Source: Sediminibacterium magnilacihabitans
GTDB taxonomy: Bacteria; Bacteroidota; Bacteroidia; Chitinophagales; Chitinophagaceae
Reading direction: 5' to 3'
DNA: 64,000 nucleotides
NCBI GenBank assembly: GCA_002973575.1
Contig: PVEQ01000001.1
Coordinates: 310,001 to 374,000 of the forward strand
The position numbers were made by a program, and so were the translations under genes. The notes beneath the pieces are model-generated. The model had not been told where the DNA came from and searched no databases. It saw only the letters and a list, made by a program, of their open reading frames with translations. Below, one piece after another: positions 45,102 through 54,278 of this stretch. Numbering within the stretch: position 1 is the first letter of the stretch; each line of letters begins with the position of its first letter.

Positions 45102-45665
45102 TTACCGATGCCCACGGATACGGCTGAGGCTTACCTGAGTAATTCCGAGGAACGAAGCAACATACTTTAAAGGAACTCTCATTAAAACATTAGGAGCTTC
45201 GTTGAGTAAGGCATTGTATCTTTCTTCTGCTGAATGAAACTGCATTCCTTCAATGCGGTTAACAGTTTCTACATAAGCAGCTTCAAATATTTTACGAAAC
45301 AGTCTTTCAATTTCAGGAAATGTATCATACAATTTGAAAAGCTGTGTGGAGTTGATGGCAATAATTTCAGCATCTTCCAGAATCTGAATTGCTTTGCGGC
45401 TTGGTTTGCCTGTAAACAGACTTTCTACTCTTGCTATAATACTGTTCTCGAAAAAGAAACGTTCAGTAATATCAATACCATCTTTGAAGTAATAGATACG
45501 GGCTACTCCCTTTTTAATAAAATAAATTGTTTTACAGGTATGGCCGATTGGCTGCAGGTCTTTATTTTTCGTAATGGTTACAATGCTGCTTATTTCTGCA
45601 ATCGCTTTTTCAGCTTCATTTGAAAGCGGGTTGAACTTCTTAAAATATTGAAAGAGAGCATCCAT
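45102..45665 (-). CDS. Crp/Fnr-family transcriptional regulator (first)
   Basis: A 187-residue regulator with a cyclic-nucleotide-binding-like beta-barrel (~15-115), a dimer helix and a C-terminal helix-turn-helix (VPLKYVASFLGITQVSLSRIR). The FNR cysteine cluster is missing, so it is not an iron-sulfur sensor. It ends 66 bases before the persulfide operon, on the same strand, and is divergent from a second Crp/Fnr gene with only 31 bases between the starts. Confidence 0.9.
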   Translation of the reverse strand: MDALFQYFKKFNPLSNEAEKAIAEISSIVTITKNKDLQPIGHTCKTIYFIKKGVARIYYFKDGIDITERFFFENSIIARVESLFTGKPSRKAIQILEDAEIIAINSTQLFKLYDTFPEIERLFRKIFEAAYVETVNRIEGMQFHSAEERYNALLNEAPNVLMRVPLKYVASFLGITQVSLSRIRGHR

Positions 45666-45696
45666 TCTTTAATTTACTCTATTTTTGTGATTACCA

Positions 45697-46275
45697 ATGT
45701 ATTCGCAAGTTATTAATTATATCAAACAAAGGGTTGAAATCAGCCGGGAGGAAATTGAGGAAAGCCTCCAATACAGCGATTTCAAAAAATATGCAAAGGG
45801 GGATTATATACTAAGAGCCGGTGAATACTGCCGGTTTATCGGTTTTCTGAATAAAGGGTTTATTGTAACAACTTTCGTTGACGAAACAGGTAGCGAAAAG
45901 GCTTCTGAATTTAAACACGAAGGATGTTTTTTTACTTATACCGAAGGATTAACGAATAACAGTCCCTCACATAAAAACTTTATCGCTATTGAAGATTGCG
46001 AAGCACTTGTATTAAATAAGGAAGACCTGCCTTTGATTTTTAAAGCGAACCCGAAATTTGAAACCTTATTCAGCCTGATACTTGCCGAAGAATTGAGACT
46101 TGTTCTGCTGAACGAGCAAAACCGCAAAACGCAAAGTGCTGAAGAAAGATATCTTGCTCTTGAAAATACTTTCCCGCAGGCTTTGCAAAGAATACCTGTA
46201 AAATATATGGCAGGTTATCTTGGTATAGAAGCACCCAGCCTCAGTCGCCTCCGGCGCAGATTAGCAGGAAAATGA
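45697..46275 (+). CDS. Crp/Fnr-family transcriptional regulator (second)
   Basis: A 192-residue paralogue with the barrel at ~25-115 and HTH at VKYMAGYLGIEAPSLSRLR. It shares the SAEERY-ALL/-ALE motif and the VPLKY/IPVKY HTH lead with the first regulator. It heads a plus-strand run that includes a sterol-desaturase-like gene. The 31-base divergent gap means the two promoters must overlap, so mutual control is likely. Confidence 0.9.
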   Translation: MYSQVINYIKQRVEISREEIEESLQYSDFKKYAKGDYILRAGEYCRFIGFLNKGFIVTTFVDETGSEKASEFKHEGCFFTYTEGLTNNSPSHKNFIAIEDCEALVLNKEDLPLIFKANPKFETLFSLILAEELRLVLLNEQNRKTQSAEERYLALENTFPQALQRIPVKYMAGYLGIEAPSLSRLRRRLAGK

Positions 46276-46341
46276 AAGTAACCCAGGTTAGTTTTTATGC
46301 CAATGACGGTTTATAGTTTTGGTTATTAATAATCAGAAATT

Positions 46342-47124
46342 ATGACCTGGGATAAATTCGTTTTTCTATTACTGGATAATGCTGTCAAATATTTTTTCAT
46401 TTCTCTGCCGTTCTTTCTTGTGTACTATGTTTTTTTCAGGAAAAGGCTTTCGTATAAAAAAATACAGGAGAAATTTCCAAAGCTGAAAGACTATGCCCGG
46501 GAATTAGGCTTCTCAACTCTTTCTGTAATTATCTTTTCTGTACCGCCTTTGCTAATGTTGTACAGCGATGCAATAAGACCACACACTACTTTTTATACGC
46601 ATATTGATGAACATGGTACTCTTTATTTTGTGCTTGCATTTCCATTAATGCTTATAATGCACGACACTTATTTTTACTGGGCTCATCGCATCATGCACCA
46701 CCCCTGGCTTTTTAAAATGGTACATCTTGTACATCACAAATCTACTAATCCGTCTCCGTGGGCTGCTTATGCCTTTCATCCATTGGAAGCAATTGTCGAG
46801 TCAATGATTTTTGTCGTCTTCCTGTTTACTATTCCTGTTCATAGCATTCACCTGATGTGTTTTTTTGTTTTCAGCCTTGTTTATAATGTGTATGGACATT
46901 TGGGCTTTGAGATTTATCCGAAAGGATTTAATAAAAACTGGTTTGGGAAATGGATGAACACTTCTGTCAGCCATAATTTGCATCACCAATATTTTAAAGG
47001 CAATTATGGTTTGTATTTTACAATTTGGGATAGACTGATGGGAACACTGCGACCTGATTATGACGCTGCATTTGACAACCTGAAACAAAGAGAAAATCCT
47101 TCACCAAAAAAGTGCAGGATATGA
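46342..47124 (+). CDS. Sterol desaturase/fatty acid hydroxylase family membrane protein
   Basis: A 260-residue membrane-bound di-iron enzyme with four hydrophobic segments and the histidine clusters HDTYFYWAHRIMHH (HxxxxxxHxxxHH-type), HLVHHKS, and SHNLHHQYFKGNYG. It probably hydroxylates or desaturates a lipid in the inner membrane, possibly a membrane response to stress. The stop overlaps the next ATG (ATGA). Confidence 0.88.
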   Translation: MTWDKFVFLLLDNAVKYFFISLPFFLVYYVFFRKRLSYKKIQEKFPKLKDYARELGFSTLSVIIFSVPPLLMLYSDAIRPHTTFYTHIDEHGTLYFVLAFPLMLIMHDTYFYWAHRIMHHPWLFKMVHLVHHKSTNPSPWAAYAFHPLEAIVESMIFVVFLFTIPVHSIHLMCFFVFSLVYNVYGHLGFEIYPKGFNKNWFGKWMNTSVSHNLHHQYFKGNYGLYFTIWDRLMGTLRPDYDAAFDNLKQRENPSPKKCRI

Positions 47125-47564
47125 AACAAAGAATAGCTTCCCTTATTTTAATCGCTTCACTGATTTCTTTTGTTTCTCACTCTCAAAACAAAGCTGATGA
47201 TATAATCGGCATCTGGCTTACGGGTGGTAAAGAACCTGCTAAAATCCAGGTTTATAAATCGGGCGAGAAATTCTATGGTAAAATTATCTGGTTGAAAAAT
47301 CCAACCGAGAACGGAAAGCAGCGAATGGATGGCAATAATCCTGACAAAGCAAAACAAAGCAATCCAATAATCGGACTATTGATGTTTACTGGTTTTAAGT
47401 TTGATGGTGATGATGAATGGAAGGGCGGTGATATTTACGACCCTGAAAGCGGAAAGACATATAGCTCTTACATGTATTTGAAAGATAAGAATACACTTAA
47501 ATTAAGAGGATATGTCGGCATATTTCTGCTTGGAAGAACGGAAACATGGACACGAAGTAATTAA
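47121..47564 (+). CDS. DUF2147 exported protein
   Basis: A 147-residue protein with a signal peptide (ends near SHSQ). The DUF2147 pattern is clear: IIGIWLTGG, YGKIIWLKNP, MDGNNPDKAKQ, GGDIYDPESGKTY and LRGYVGIFLLGRTETWTR. ATG at 47121 overlaps the stop of the desaturase; a GTG at 47112 is less likely. Function unknown, usually envelope associated. Confidence 0.88.
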   Translation: MKQRIASLILIASLISFVSHSQNKADDIIGIWLTGGKEPAKIQVYKSGEKFYGKIIWLKNPTENGKQRMDGNNPDKAKQSNPIIGLLMFTGFKFDGDDEWKGGDIYDPESGKTYSSYMYLKDKNTLKLRGYVGIFLLGRTETWTRSN

Positions 47565-47603
47565 ATTAATCAAAAGCTTATTAATTCTTTTGACAAACGC
47601 TCC

Positions 47604-47693
47604 AAGCTGCCCCGCCATTTTCAAACATCATCACAGTAATGCGGGGCAGCTTTCTGCTTAATAAAAAGGGAGCAGTGAAAAAATGCTCCTTTT
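47604..47693. terminator. Two hairpins after the desaturase/DUF2147 genes
   Basis: AAGCTGCCCCGC (47604-47615) pairs with GCGGGGCAGCTT (47641-47652), 12 perfect pairs with a 25-base loop. Next, AAAGGGAGCA pairs with TGCTCCTTTT (about 47665-47693) and is followed by T-rich sequence on the plus strand. Both could also end the DUF932 transcript from the other side. Confidence 0.7.
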
Positions 47694-47708
47694 ATCAATT
47701 CATCAGTT

Positions 47709-48737
47709 TTATATTCCCTCCATTTCACCCCTTACAAAGTCCTCACAAAGCTGAAAAGCCTTTTGTGTTTTTAATTGTGCTGTGCCTCCATATAACAATG
47801 ATTTCATTTTCGCTTCATCATCCTTATAAGTTCTCACATTTTGAAAGTATCCCGTAATGGCATTGTATGCCCCAAACACTGTTCCTTTGGTTGCTTCTGT
47901 TTGCTGTGTGTGGCTGGCAAAATTGTACTCATACACTGCATCACACATATTTTTAAAGCAGGTGCTTAATTCATCCAGTTCACCATTCTGAATATTCAGC
48001 AATACTTCTTTGTTTGGAACCATTGCCATTTGTATCAGTTTCTGTACTTCCTTATCTGTAATACGAACCTTTGCCCATTGGTTAAATATGCCGTCCAATT
48101 GCTGGCTTAACTGGTTAGATATTCCCAATACTTTATGCGCTTCTTCCAGCCGTTCTTTTACATTGGCAGTATGTCGTATTTTAATGGAGTTGGTATGGTT
48201 TTTTAAAGCGGCATTCAACGTATTGTTACAAACAATCCGTACCGGGGTAAAAGCTGCCATAATACTTCCAAAACCATCATGCGAAGTAGTAAGAAACAAA
48301 TACTTTTCAATGCAATCTGTATTGGCGACTTTAATATAACCGGGCAGTTTTGCAGTAATAAAAATCTTTTCACCCTTACCCAATGCCCCGGCAGTTTCGT
48401 ATTGTATTCCTTCACCGCCAACAATAGCATCAAAGAAACTGAAGGCATCAATGTTTTGCACTACTTCATAATCCTTTCCCAAACGGTCACCTAAAATTGC
48501 ATTGGTGTCGGGGCGATAAGTATAGAAGGAAGATTTAGAAACTACTTCCGAGCCATCATCCAATCTATGTGCATTGGGCCTTTTCAATACTTCAAAATCA
48601 AGTCCTGCAAACTGCAATGCTTTTTTACTGGTCGGATAGTCTTGTACTATCTGTCCCAAACCGTGCCATGCTTTTTCTTTTACTGAAAAGAAACTGTGTT
48701 GTTGTGTTTGTTCATTGAAACTAATATTGTGTGCCAT
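47709..48737 (-). CDS. DUF932 phage/plasmid-like protein
   Basis: A 342-residue protein of the DUF932/TIGR03299 family (WHGLGQIVQDYPTSKKAL near the start, FFDAIVGG and YNAITGYFQN further on). It is common on phages and conjugative or mobilisable elements in this phylum. No catalytic assignment is established. SSB is 70 bases upstream on the same strand. Confidence 0.9.
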   Translation of the reverse strand: MAHNISFNEQTQQHSFFSVKEKAWHGLGQIVQDYPTSKKALQFAGLDFEVLKRPNAHRLDDGSEVVSKSSFYTYRPDTNAILGDRLGKDYEVVQNIDAFSFFDAIVGGEGIQYETAGALGKGEKIFITAKLPGYIKVANTDCIEKYLFLTTSHDGFGSIMAAFTPVRIVCNNTLNAALKNHTNSIKIRHTANVKERLEEAHKVLGISNQLSQQLDGIFNQWAKVRITDKEVQKLIQMAMVPNKEVLLNIQNGELDELSTCFKNMCDAVYEYNFASHTQQTEATKGTVFGAYNAITGYFQNVRTYKDDEAKMKSLLYGGTAQLKTQKAFQLCEDFVRGEMEGI

Positions 48738-48807
48738 AATTATAATTTTTAGATTGATAAAAAAATAAAGACAGCATCACACATCTATGTAATGCTGCCA
48801 TGAATGT

Positions 48808-49188
48808 TTAGAACGGTAAATCGTCTGCAACTTTTGCCATTGCTGCAACTGGTGCGGAGACTTCTGCATTTACTTTGTTACCGCCGCCATGCAGTTTAAT
48901 TCTGTTCGCATTGAATGTAAGTTTGGCTTTTATTTCACCTTCTTTGTTTGTCCAGGCATTTACTCCAATGCGTCCGGCACATTCTACCAATGTGCCTTTG
49001 GTTAAATACTGAGCTACTCCGGGGTTAAGCCAGTAAACACAGTTTACATAAGTTACAATCTTTGTTACTTCATTGCTGCCCTTTGCTTTGTAAGTGTCAT
49101 TAATAGCAATGGAAAAGTTCACTACTTTTTTCCCTGCTTTGGTTTCGCTAACGATTGCGTCTGTCGTTACTCGTCCGATGATTTCCAT
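48808..49188 (-). CDS. ssb: Single-stranded DNA-binding protein
   Basis: A 126-residue SSB: OB fold at ~1-105 (EIIGRVTTDA, VNFSIAINDTYK, ECAGRIGVNAWT) and the acidic protein-docking tip DDLPF at the end. Small size and location with DUF932 indicate the element-encoded version used in transfer or replication, not the chromosomal copy. Confidence 0.92.
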   Translation of the reverse strand: MEIIGRVTTDAIVSETKAGKKVVNFSIAINDTYKAKGSNEVTKIVTYVNCVYWLNPGVAQYLTKGTLVECAGRIGVNAWTNKEGEIKAKLTFNANRIKLHGGGNKVNAEVSAPVAAMAKVADDLPF

Positions 49189-49840
49189 AACATGAAATTT
49201 TAAATGTTTAAAAAATGATTGTTAGATAAATTCAGCTTCGCTTCATTCATTCACCCTTAGCGACCAGCCATTAGGACTGCGGCGGAAAAACAAGGTTTTT
49301 TAAATAAAATACTACCCCGTGCAGGAAACAATTAGAATATCTGGTGGAGATTTTTTTGAAAACCCTTGGCGATTGACGGCTCTTTACACTGTGGGAACAA
49401 GACCTTGTTTCGCACAGAGCAGGACAATAATTTTGCTGCAGGGGCAGTTGAATGAGCAGTTTATAATTTCATGGTTATAAAATCTGCTTTGCAGTTTTCG
49501 GAATTGTGTTTGCTGAGGTACGAAGCAATCTCAACTCCCAATGTCTTTATCCGGCACAGTTCTCACGGCTTGTTTGCCACAGGCGTAAAAGAAATAAGAC
49601 GGGTGTACTGTGCCGGGTCTTTTGCAATACTCTTTACTAATTTTTTTGAAAAAAGATTACAAAAACTTTAAAATTACCGTTAGGGATTGCAACGGAAATC
49701 CTTCTGATAAGAAGATTGAAGTGGAAAGCCTGACCGACGGGAACGGCAAAATTTTATATTTATCGAGATGTGAAAGCAAATTAATAAAGTCCGGCCTTTA
49801 AAGAGGGGAAGATATGGTATGAAGAAGTTTTAATTTTTAT
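49189..49840. other. Long intergenic region after ssb, with a 10-base dyad
   Basis: No convincing gene in about 650 bases. CCGGCACAGT (49551-49560) and ACTGTGCCGG (49607-49616) form a perfect 10-base inverted repeat. A weaker AACAAGGT/ACCTTGTT pair occurs near 49290 and 49402. It may hold the end of the mobile element or control sites for ssb. Confidence 0.4.
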
Positions 49841-50881
49841 TTAGTCAAACCCTGCATTGTTTCCAGCTTTTGTTACCTGTGCATTTAACACCCCCCACCG
49901 GCTAACATCATTTTGAGTGTATTGAACATAGGCCACGATTTTACAATTAGTAAGGTTGTAATTTGCAGCATTTATACTATAAGTTTTTTCCCAGGTTTCA
50001 TTTTTCTTTTGGACGGCTGTTGGTATCACATCTCCGAAAATGTCAGTAGCTGCTACCCGCAATACATTGTTGTGCCTGTAATTGGGAATAGGGTCACCCA
50101 ATCCATAAAAAGGGCTGTCAAAATTATAATTATAAATATTTGATTGGGAATAAATGAGGCTATCTTCTAAAAGCACAACAACAATACTTAGTTTCTCTGA
50201 AGTTGTTACATCAAATTTAACTCTTACCGTAGCATCAACTGTGGTATTGTTGATAGTGGTATTAATGGCAAGACCTAATTTTGTTTTTCTGTTAAGCTCA
50301 CCCTGAACCATTGCCATGGATTCATCCCATATTTGCCCACGGTTGAAGTATCCAAATGGAAAACTGCCAACTCCAAATTTAGCTTTCATTTGGGGTACAA
50401 AGACATATTCAAGAATATCACCTGAATGGGCCTGAATGGGAATAATTTTATTATTGGAGCGGACCATTGTATCAATCAGGTAAGTAAACCGGGTACAGTA
50501 ACTGCACCACATTCCGGCAAATTCTTCCATGATTACTTTCTTGCTGAAATTATTGATTTCATGCCGTATAGCTTTAAAACTTACTGCGTCTGTTTCTTTC
50601 CCGTTAAGGTTTGCTTTTGCTGAAAATGTTCTAGTATCACCTGTTTTAAAGCGATTGCCTGTAATAGGGTTGTTGTCAATCAACACCTGGCTTGAAGCTG
50701 TGACATCATTATTATCTGCATCATAAACCGTAACTACCAGTTCATCGAAAAGGTCTGAATAAATAACGGGAGAATTTATCACAACCCTAAGGCCTTTTGG
50801 TGGAGCGGTATCGGATTTTTTTGAGCAGGAAAAAAATACTCCGGCTATCCAAATCAATAGCGAAAAGGAACGAATTTTCAT
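49841..50881 (-). CDS. Omp28-type lipoprotein with a thioredoxin-like motif
   Basis: A 346-residue lipoprotein (FFSC, cysteine 19). After an Ig-like region (~25-115) comes EEFAGMWCSYCTRF, a CxxC site in a thioredoxin-like fold as in Omp28-related proteins, and a C-terminal beta-sandwich. It faces the periplasm or surface. It is divergent from the TlpA-like gene, with a palindrome in the shared promoter. Omp28 proteins are linked to envelope redox and secretion; exact role unknown. Confidence 0.85.
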   Translation of the reverse strand: MKIRSFSLLIWIAGVFFSCSKKSDTAPPKGLRVVINSPVIYSDLFDELVVTVYDADNNDVTASSQVLIDNNPITGNRFKTGDTRTFSAKANLNGKETDAVSFKAIRHEINNFSKKVIMEEFAGMWCSYCTRFTYLIDTMVRSNNKIIPIQAHSGDILEYVFVPQMKAKFGVGSFPFGYFNRGQIWDESMAMVQGELNRKTKLGLAINTTINNTTVDATVRVKFDVTTSEKLSIVVVLLEDSLIYSQSNIYNYNFDSPFYGLGDPIPNYRHNNVLRVAATDIFGDVIPTAVQKKNETWEKTYSINAANYNLTNCKIVAYVQYTQNDVSRWGVLNAQVTKAGNNAGFD

Positions 50882-50938
50882 GCCTTAAAGATATTATTTT
50901 AATGCAGTAGGGGCAAGGCTTTCAGACGATATATTTAC

Positions 50939-50956
50939 TTGTCGCATAAGCGACAA
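50939..50956. promoter_or_regulatory. 18-base palindrome in the Omp28/TlpA divergent promoter
   Basis: TTGTCGC-ATAA-GCGACAA is a perfect 7-4-7 dyad. Its central ATAA recalls the dyad at 45083-45098. It stands 58 bases from the Omp28 start and 58 from the TlpA start. A dimeric repressor or Crp/Fnr-type activator is expected. Confidence 0.55.
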
Positions 50957-51014
50957 CAACTTTGAAATAAATTAAGTAAACTTCCGTTTCATACATAACC
51001 TCCAATAAGCAATA

Positions 51015-51518
51015 ATGAAACTTCCATCAATAGCTTTTTTGCATTTACTTATGTTCATTATTTCTGCAAAATCTTTTTCGCAATCCGGCTTACCTGTGTT
51101 GCCAATAAAAAACATTAGTGGTAATTCAGTTCCCTTTTCGTCTGCTATAGATACAAATGCCGTAACTGTAATCAGTTTTTGGTCAACATGGTGTGTGCCT
51201 TGTATTAATGAACTGGATGCTTTGCAGGAAAGTATTGATGAAGGAAAGATGAAATCATTTAAACTGATTGCCATTTCAACAGACGAAGCGAGAACAATAC
51301 AAAAAGTTATGCCAATGGTAAAATCAAGAGGCTGGACTTTTGATATTTACTTAGATGAAAGTAATGAAATCAAAAGGGCATTTAATGCAACTAATATTCC
51401 ATTTGTTATTGTTATAAGAAAGGGAAAAATTGTTTACCAAAAAACCGGCTTTACCCCGGGAGATGAAGATGTGCTGATTGGAAAAGTAAATCAAGTAAAT
51501 GTTTCCAATAACCCATGA
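51015..51518 (+). CDS. TlpA/AhpC-type thiol-disulfide protein, exported
   Basis: A 167-residue thioredoxin-fold protein with a signal peptide (ends near KSFSQ) and active site SFWSTWCVPCINEL (CVPC). Acts in periplasmic disulfide reduction. Its TGA overlaps the DUF6029 ATG, so the two genes are translated together. Confidence 0.88.
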   Translation: MKLPSIAFLHLLMFIISAKSFSQSGLPVLPIKNISGNSVPFSSAIDTNAVTVISFWSTWCVPCINELDALQESIDEGKMKSFKLIAISTDEARTIQKVMPMVKSRGWTFDIYLDESNEIKRAFNATNIPFVIVIRKGKIVYQKTGFTPGDEDVLIGKVNQVNVSNNP

Positions 51519-53119
51519 TAAAACGTTCTTTATTTATTTATTTACTACTGCCACTTGGTGTATCTGCACAAATTGATTTGGGTAAGTATGGCAGTATCAG
51601 CGGTTCGTTTGAATCCAATAACCAATTATATGTAAAAGATGCTGTTACAAACGCCGTCTTTCCACAGGACAGGATTGGCTCTAACAATTATCTGAAAGCA
51701 GATTACCGGTTTCAAAAAATATCAATGGGTATTCAGTATGAAGCTTACCTGCCTTCTTTGCAGGGCTATCCGTTTGTATTAAATGATGCAAAGCTTGTTC
51801 AAAAATATCTTTCGTACCAGGATACCAAATTCGGATTAACGGTTGGTAATTTCTATGAGCAATTTGGCAGTGGCCTTGTTTTCAGAAGTTGGGAAAACAG
51901 GCAACTGGGAATTAATAATGCAATGGAAGGGATAAACCTCCGCATCTCACCAACAAACAATCTCGATTTAAAATTTGTTTATGGCAAACAGCGTAAGAAT
52001 TTTGACAAGAGTGATGGTACCCTCCGTGCTGTTGATGCCAATTACCAAATCATAAAATCTGCTGAAATAAATAGCGAAAAGAGTTTGTCGGCAGGGGTAA
52101 GTTTTGTAAGCCGGTATCAGCAATATACCGGGCCAGACCCAAACTTTAAACCAACGGTTAATGCATTTAGCAGCCGGGTAAATTATTCAGACAACAATTC
52201 TACATTCTCTGCAGAGTATGTAATTAAAAGCAAAGACGAACACTTAGCCAATCAGCAAAATACTAATACTGGTAAAGCGCTGTTAATTAACTATGGCTAT
52301 TCAAAAAATAATGCTGGATTTAATCTTAACCTGCGAAGGTTGGAAAATATGGACTTCAGAACTGACCGTAGTGCTGACCAGAGCCAGTTGCTGATAAATT
52401 ATATCCCGGCGCTAACCAAACAACAGGGGTATTATCTTTCTAATATCTATGTTTATAATGCACAGACATTGGGGGAAATTGGCGGGCAGGCTGATTTATA
52501 TTACAATCTTCCAAAGAATACAAAACTGGGTGGCAGGTATGGAATGAGTATTGCCTTGAATTATTCCCGGTACCATGCTTTGCAAATAACTTCACAAACA
52601 CCCACGAGTTTTGAAAGTAAATTTTTCGGTGCAGGGAAACAACTGTACTACAATGATATTAATTTAAGCATAAAGAAAAAGCATTCAGCAAAATTTACTT
52701 CTTCTTATTTGCTGCAGCATATCTATTATAACAAATCAGTAGTGGAAAGTGGTAATTATGAAAATATAAAATCTACTATTGTAGTGGTAGATATATTATA
52801 TAAGTATTTTGCAAAAAAGGCCATCCGAACAGAATTGCAACACCTCTTTACAAAACAGGATAAGGGAAACTGGATGGGTATTTTAATGGAATGGAGCTAT
52901 GCTCCGCACTTTAGTGTATTTGCCAGTGACATGTATAATTATGGTGATGCTGGCAAGCAAGTTCATTATTATAATGCTGGTGGAAGTTATACAACCGGAC
53001 CGCATAAATTACTACTTAGTTACGGACGACAAAGAGCCGGTTTGGTTTGTGTAGGTGGTGTATGCCGTTTGTTGCCTGCTGCTACCGGCTTAAATTTTTC
53101 TTTAACCAGTAATTTTTAA
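51515..53119 (+). CDS. DUF6029 outer-membrane barrel-like protein
   Basis: A 534-residue exported protein (signal ends GVSAQ) rich in aromatic beta-strand repeats, of the DUF6029 type often found with TlpA and Omp28 genes. A likely outer-membrane barrel. The C-terminus ends with an aromatic (NF) as expected for outer-membrane strands. Function unknown. It overlaps the DinB-type gene tail to tail by 4 bases. Confidence 0.8.
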   Translation: MIKRSLFIYLLLPLGVSAQIDLGKYGSISGSFESNNQLYVKDAVTNAVFPQDRIGSNNYLKADYRFQKISMGIQYEAYLPSLQGYPFVLNDAKLVQKYLSYQDTKFGLTVGNFYEQFGSGLVFRSWENRQLGINNAMEGINLRISPTNNLDLKFVYGKQRKNFDKSDGTLRAVDANYQIIKSAEINSEKSLSAGVSFVSRYQQYTGPDPNFKPTVNAFSSRVNYSDNNSTFSAEYVIKSKDEHLANQQNTNTGKALLINYGYSKNNAGFNLNLRRLENMDFRTDRSADQSQLLINYIPALTKQQGYYLSNIYVYNAQTLGEIGGQADLYYNLPKNTKLGGRYGMSIALNYSRYHALQITSQTPTSFESKFFGAGKQLYYNDINLSIKKKHSAKFTSSYLLQHIYYNKSVVESGNYENIKSTIVVVDILYKYFAKKAIRTELQHLFTKQDKGNWMGILMEWSYAPHFSVFASDMYNYGDAGKQVHYYNAGGSYTTGPHKLLLSYGRQRAGLVCVGGVCRLLPAATGLNFSLTSNF

Positions 53120-53631
53120 GCTTGATTAATCTGATTTGTAAGTTGCTGCCGGTACTTAATAGTAGAAGAAGCAACCCCATAACCTTCAGGGAGAGTAATA
53201 TCAGCCACCTGGTTAATACCGATTTTTATTAATGCCATGTGGTGGATAGCATGTTCCAGGTTATAGGCTATTTCCCGGAAATAGTTAGTAGGTATCCGGT
53301 TTAACTCAAAACTGTTTTCATCAAATCCGGCTTCCAGTATCAACTCTTTGTTTTCAGCAAACAAGGATGAGTTGATATGCTGCATTAAATTGACAGCTAC
53401 TTCATTTGACGATTCAATAGTAATATCTCTTTTTCTTTTTTCATAGTTTACTGTACCTGTTACATAACCATCCTGTAGGCAAACAAACATTTCCACTACA
53501 TGCCTTACATGTTGCCCAATGGTAGCGCCAGAAAGTGTATCAATTCTTTTGCAATATTGCTCATTAGATAATTGAACCAATGAATCTTCTAATTGCTGAA
53601 AAATAACCTGTACAGATTGTTGAATTGTCAT
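53116..53631 (-). CDS. DinB-family protein
   Basis: A 171-residue four-helix DinB-fold protein with metal-ligand histidines in GQHVRHVVEM and in NLEHAIHHMALI. Related enzymes are thiol-dependent transferases or stress proteins. The frame is open upstream to a TTG at 53685, but the first ATG is 53631. It follows an AhpD-like gene by 13 bases on the same strand. Confidence 0.82.
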   Translation of the reverse strand: MTIQQSVQVIFQQLEDSLVQLSNEQYCKRIDTLSGATIGQHVRHVVEMFVCLQDGYVTGTVNYEKRKRDITIESSNEVAVNLMQHINSSLFAENKELILEAGFDENSFELNRIPTNYFREIAYNLEHAIHHMALIKIGINQVADITLPEGYGVASSTIKYRQQLTNQINQA

Positions 53632-53644
53632 TGCTGTTATCTTT

Positions 53645-54205
53645 TTAATATTTATATCCTTCACCTGCTTTTTCTTCTGTTTCAACCCCCAGTGCCAGCA
53701 CTATGCGGTTTACAAAGTTGAAGTAGGCAACTACTAATGTTGCATCCAATATGGCCCTGTCATTTAATCCTGCCTGCCTTAATCTTTCCGTTCTATTTTC
53801 CTTTTCAAAGTCATCCGGATGCAGTGTAAGCCCAATAGCATATTTGCATAATAAAGTATCAGCTTCGTTCAATCCGGCAGTTTCATAATTTTCTCGCAGC
53901 ATTTGAACTCTTATTTCATCTTTCCAATAATTATTTAAAGCCGCTCCATGATGTTGCTGGCAATATTCACAGCCATTTGCTGCCGATACCACCACTGCTA
54001 TCATTTCCCGTTGTGCCCTTGATAACGGGCTATGGCTGAACATAATCGTCATATACAATTCCATGTGGGCAATAATACTATCTGGATTCAGGCTCTGTAT
54101 GGTGTGTATAGCTGCCAGCTTGCCCCTTTTTTCAATCAGGTCGTCGTATATGTCTCTGAGCTTTCCAGTAGCTTCTTCTAACTGAATTACTTTAATATTT
54201 GGCAT
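53645..54205 (-). CDS. Peroxidase-related AhpD/carboxymuconolactone-decarboxylase-like protein
   Basis: A 186-residue protein with the AhpD core: AANGCEYCQQHHGAAL (CxxC followed by histidine) and a long helical scaffold. It is of the peroxidase-related family. Its start is 18 bases from the -10-like element of a predicted sigma site (54223-54248), and it forms an operon with the DinB gene. Confidence 0.88.
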   Translation of the reverse strand: MPNIKVIQLEEATGKLRDIYDDLIEKRGKLAAIHTIQSLNPDSIIAHMELYMTIMFSHSPLSRAQREMIAVVVSAANGCEYCQQHHGAALNNYWKDEIRVQMLRENYETAGLNEADTLLCKYAIGLTLHPDDFEKENRTERLRQAGLNDRAILDATLVVAYFNFVNRIVLALGVETEEKAGEGYKY

Positions 54206-54222
54206 ACAGTTACTTTAGTTGT

Positions 54223-54248
54223 GACGGAGGCATGTCGTATTCCTTACA
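54223..54248 (-). promoter_or_regulatory. ECF-sigma-like promoter, site B (AhpD-like/DinB operon)
   Basis: Minus-strand TGTAAGGA, 14 bases, CGTC. It matches four other sites in the stretch in spacing and sequence. Confidence 0.65.
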
Positions 54249-54278
54249 ATTTTTTTGTCTAAAGAATTGCCATGGAAA

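Noticed and set aside
47604..47652. Strong 12-pair hairpin as a recombination site
   Set aside because: It lies between two converging genes next to a second T-rich hairpin, so a bidirectional terminator is the simpler reading.
49471..49801. Two small plus-strand frames (66 and 63 codons) after ssb
   Set aside because: No homology I recognise, overlapping frames, and a strong dyad lies within them; more likely non-coding.
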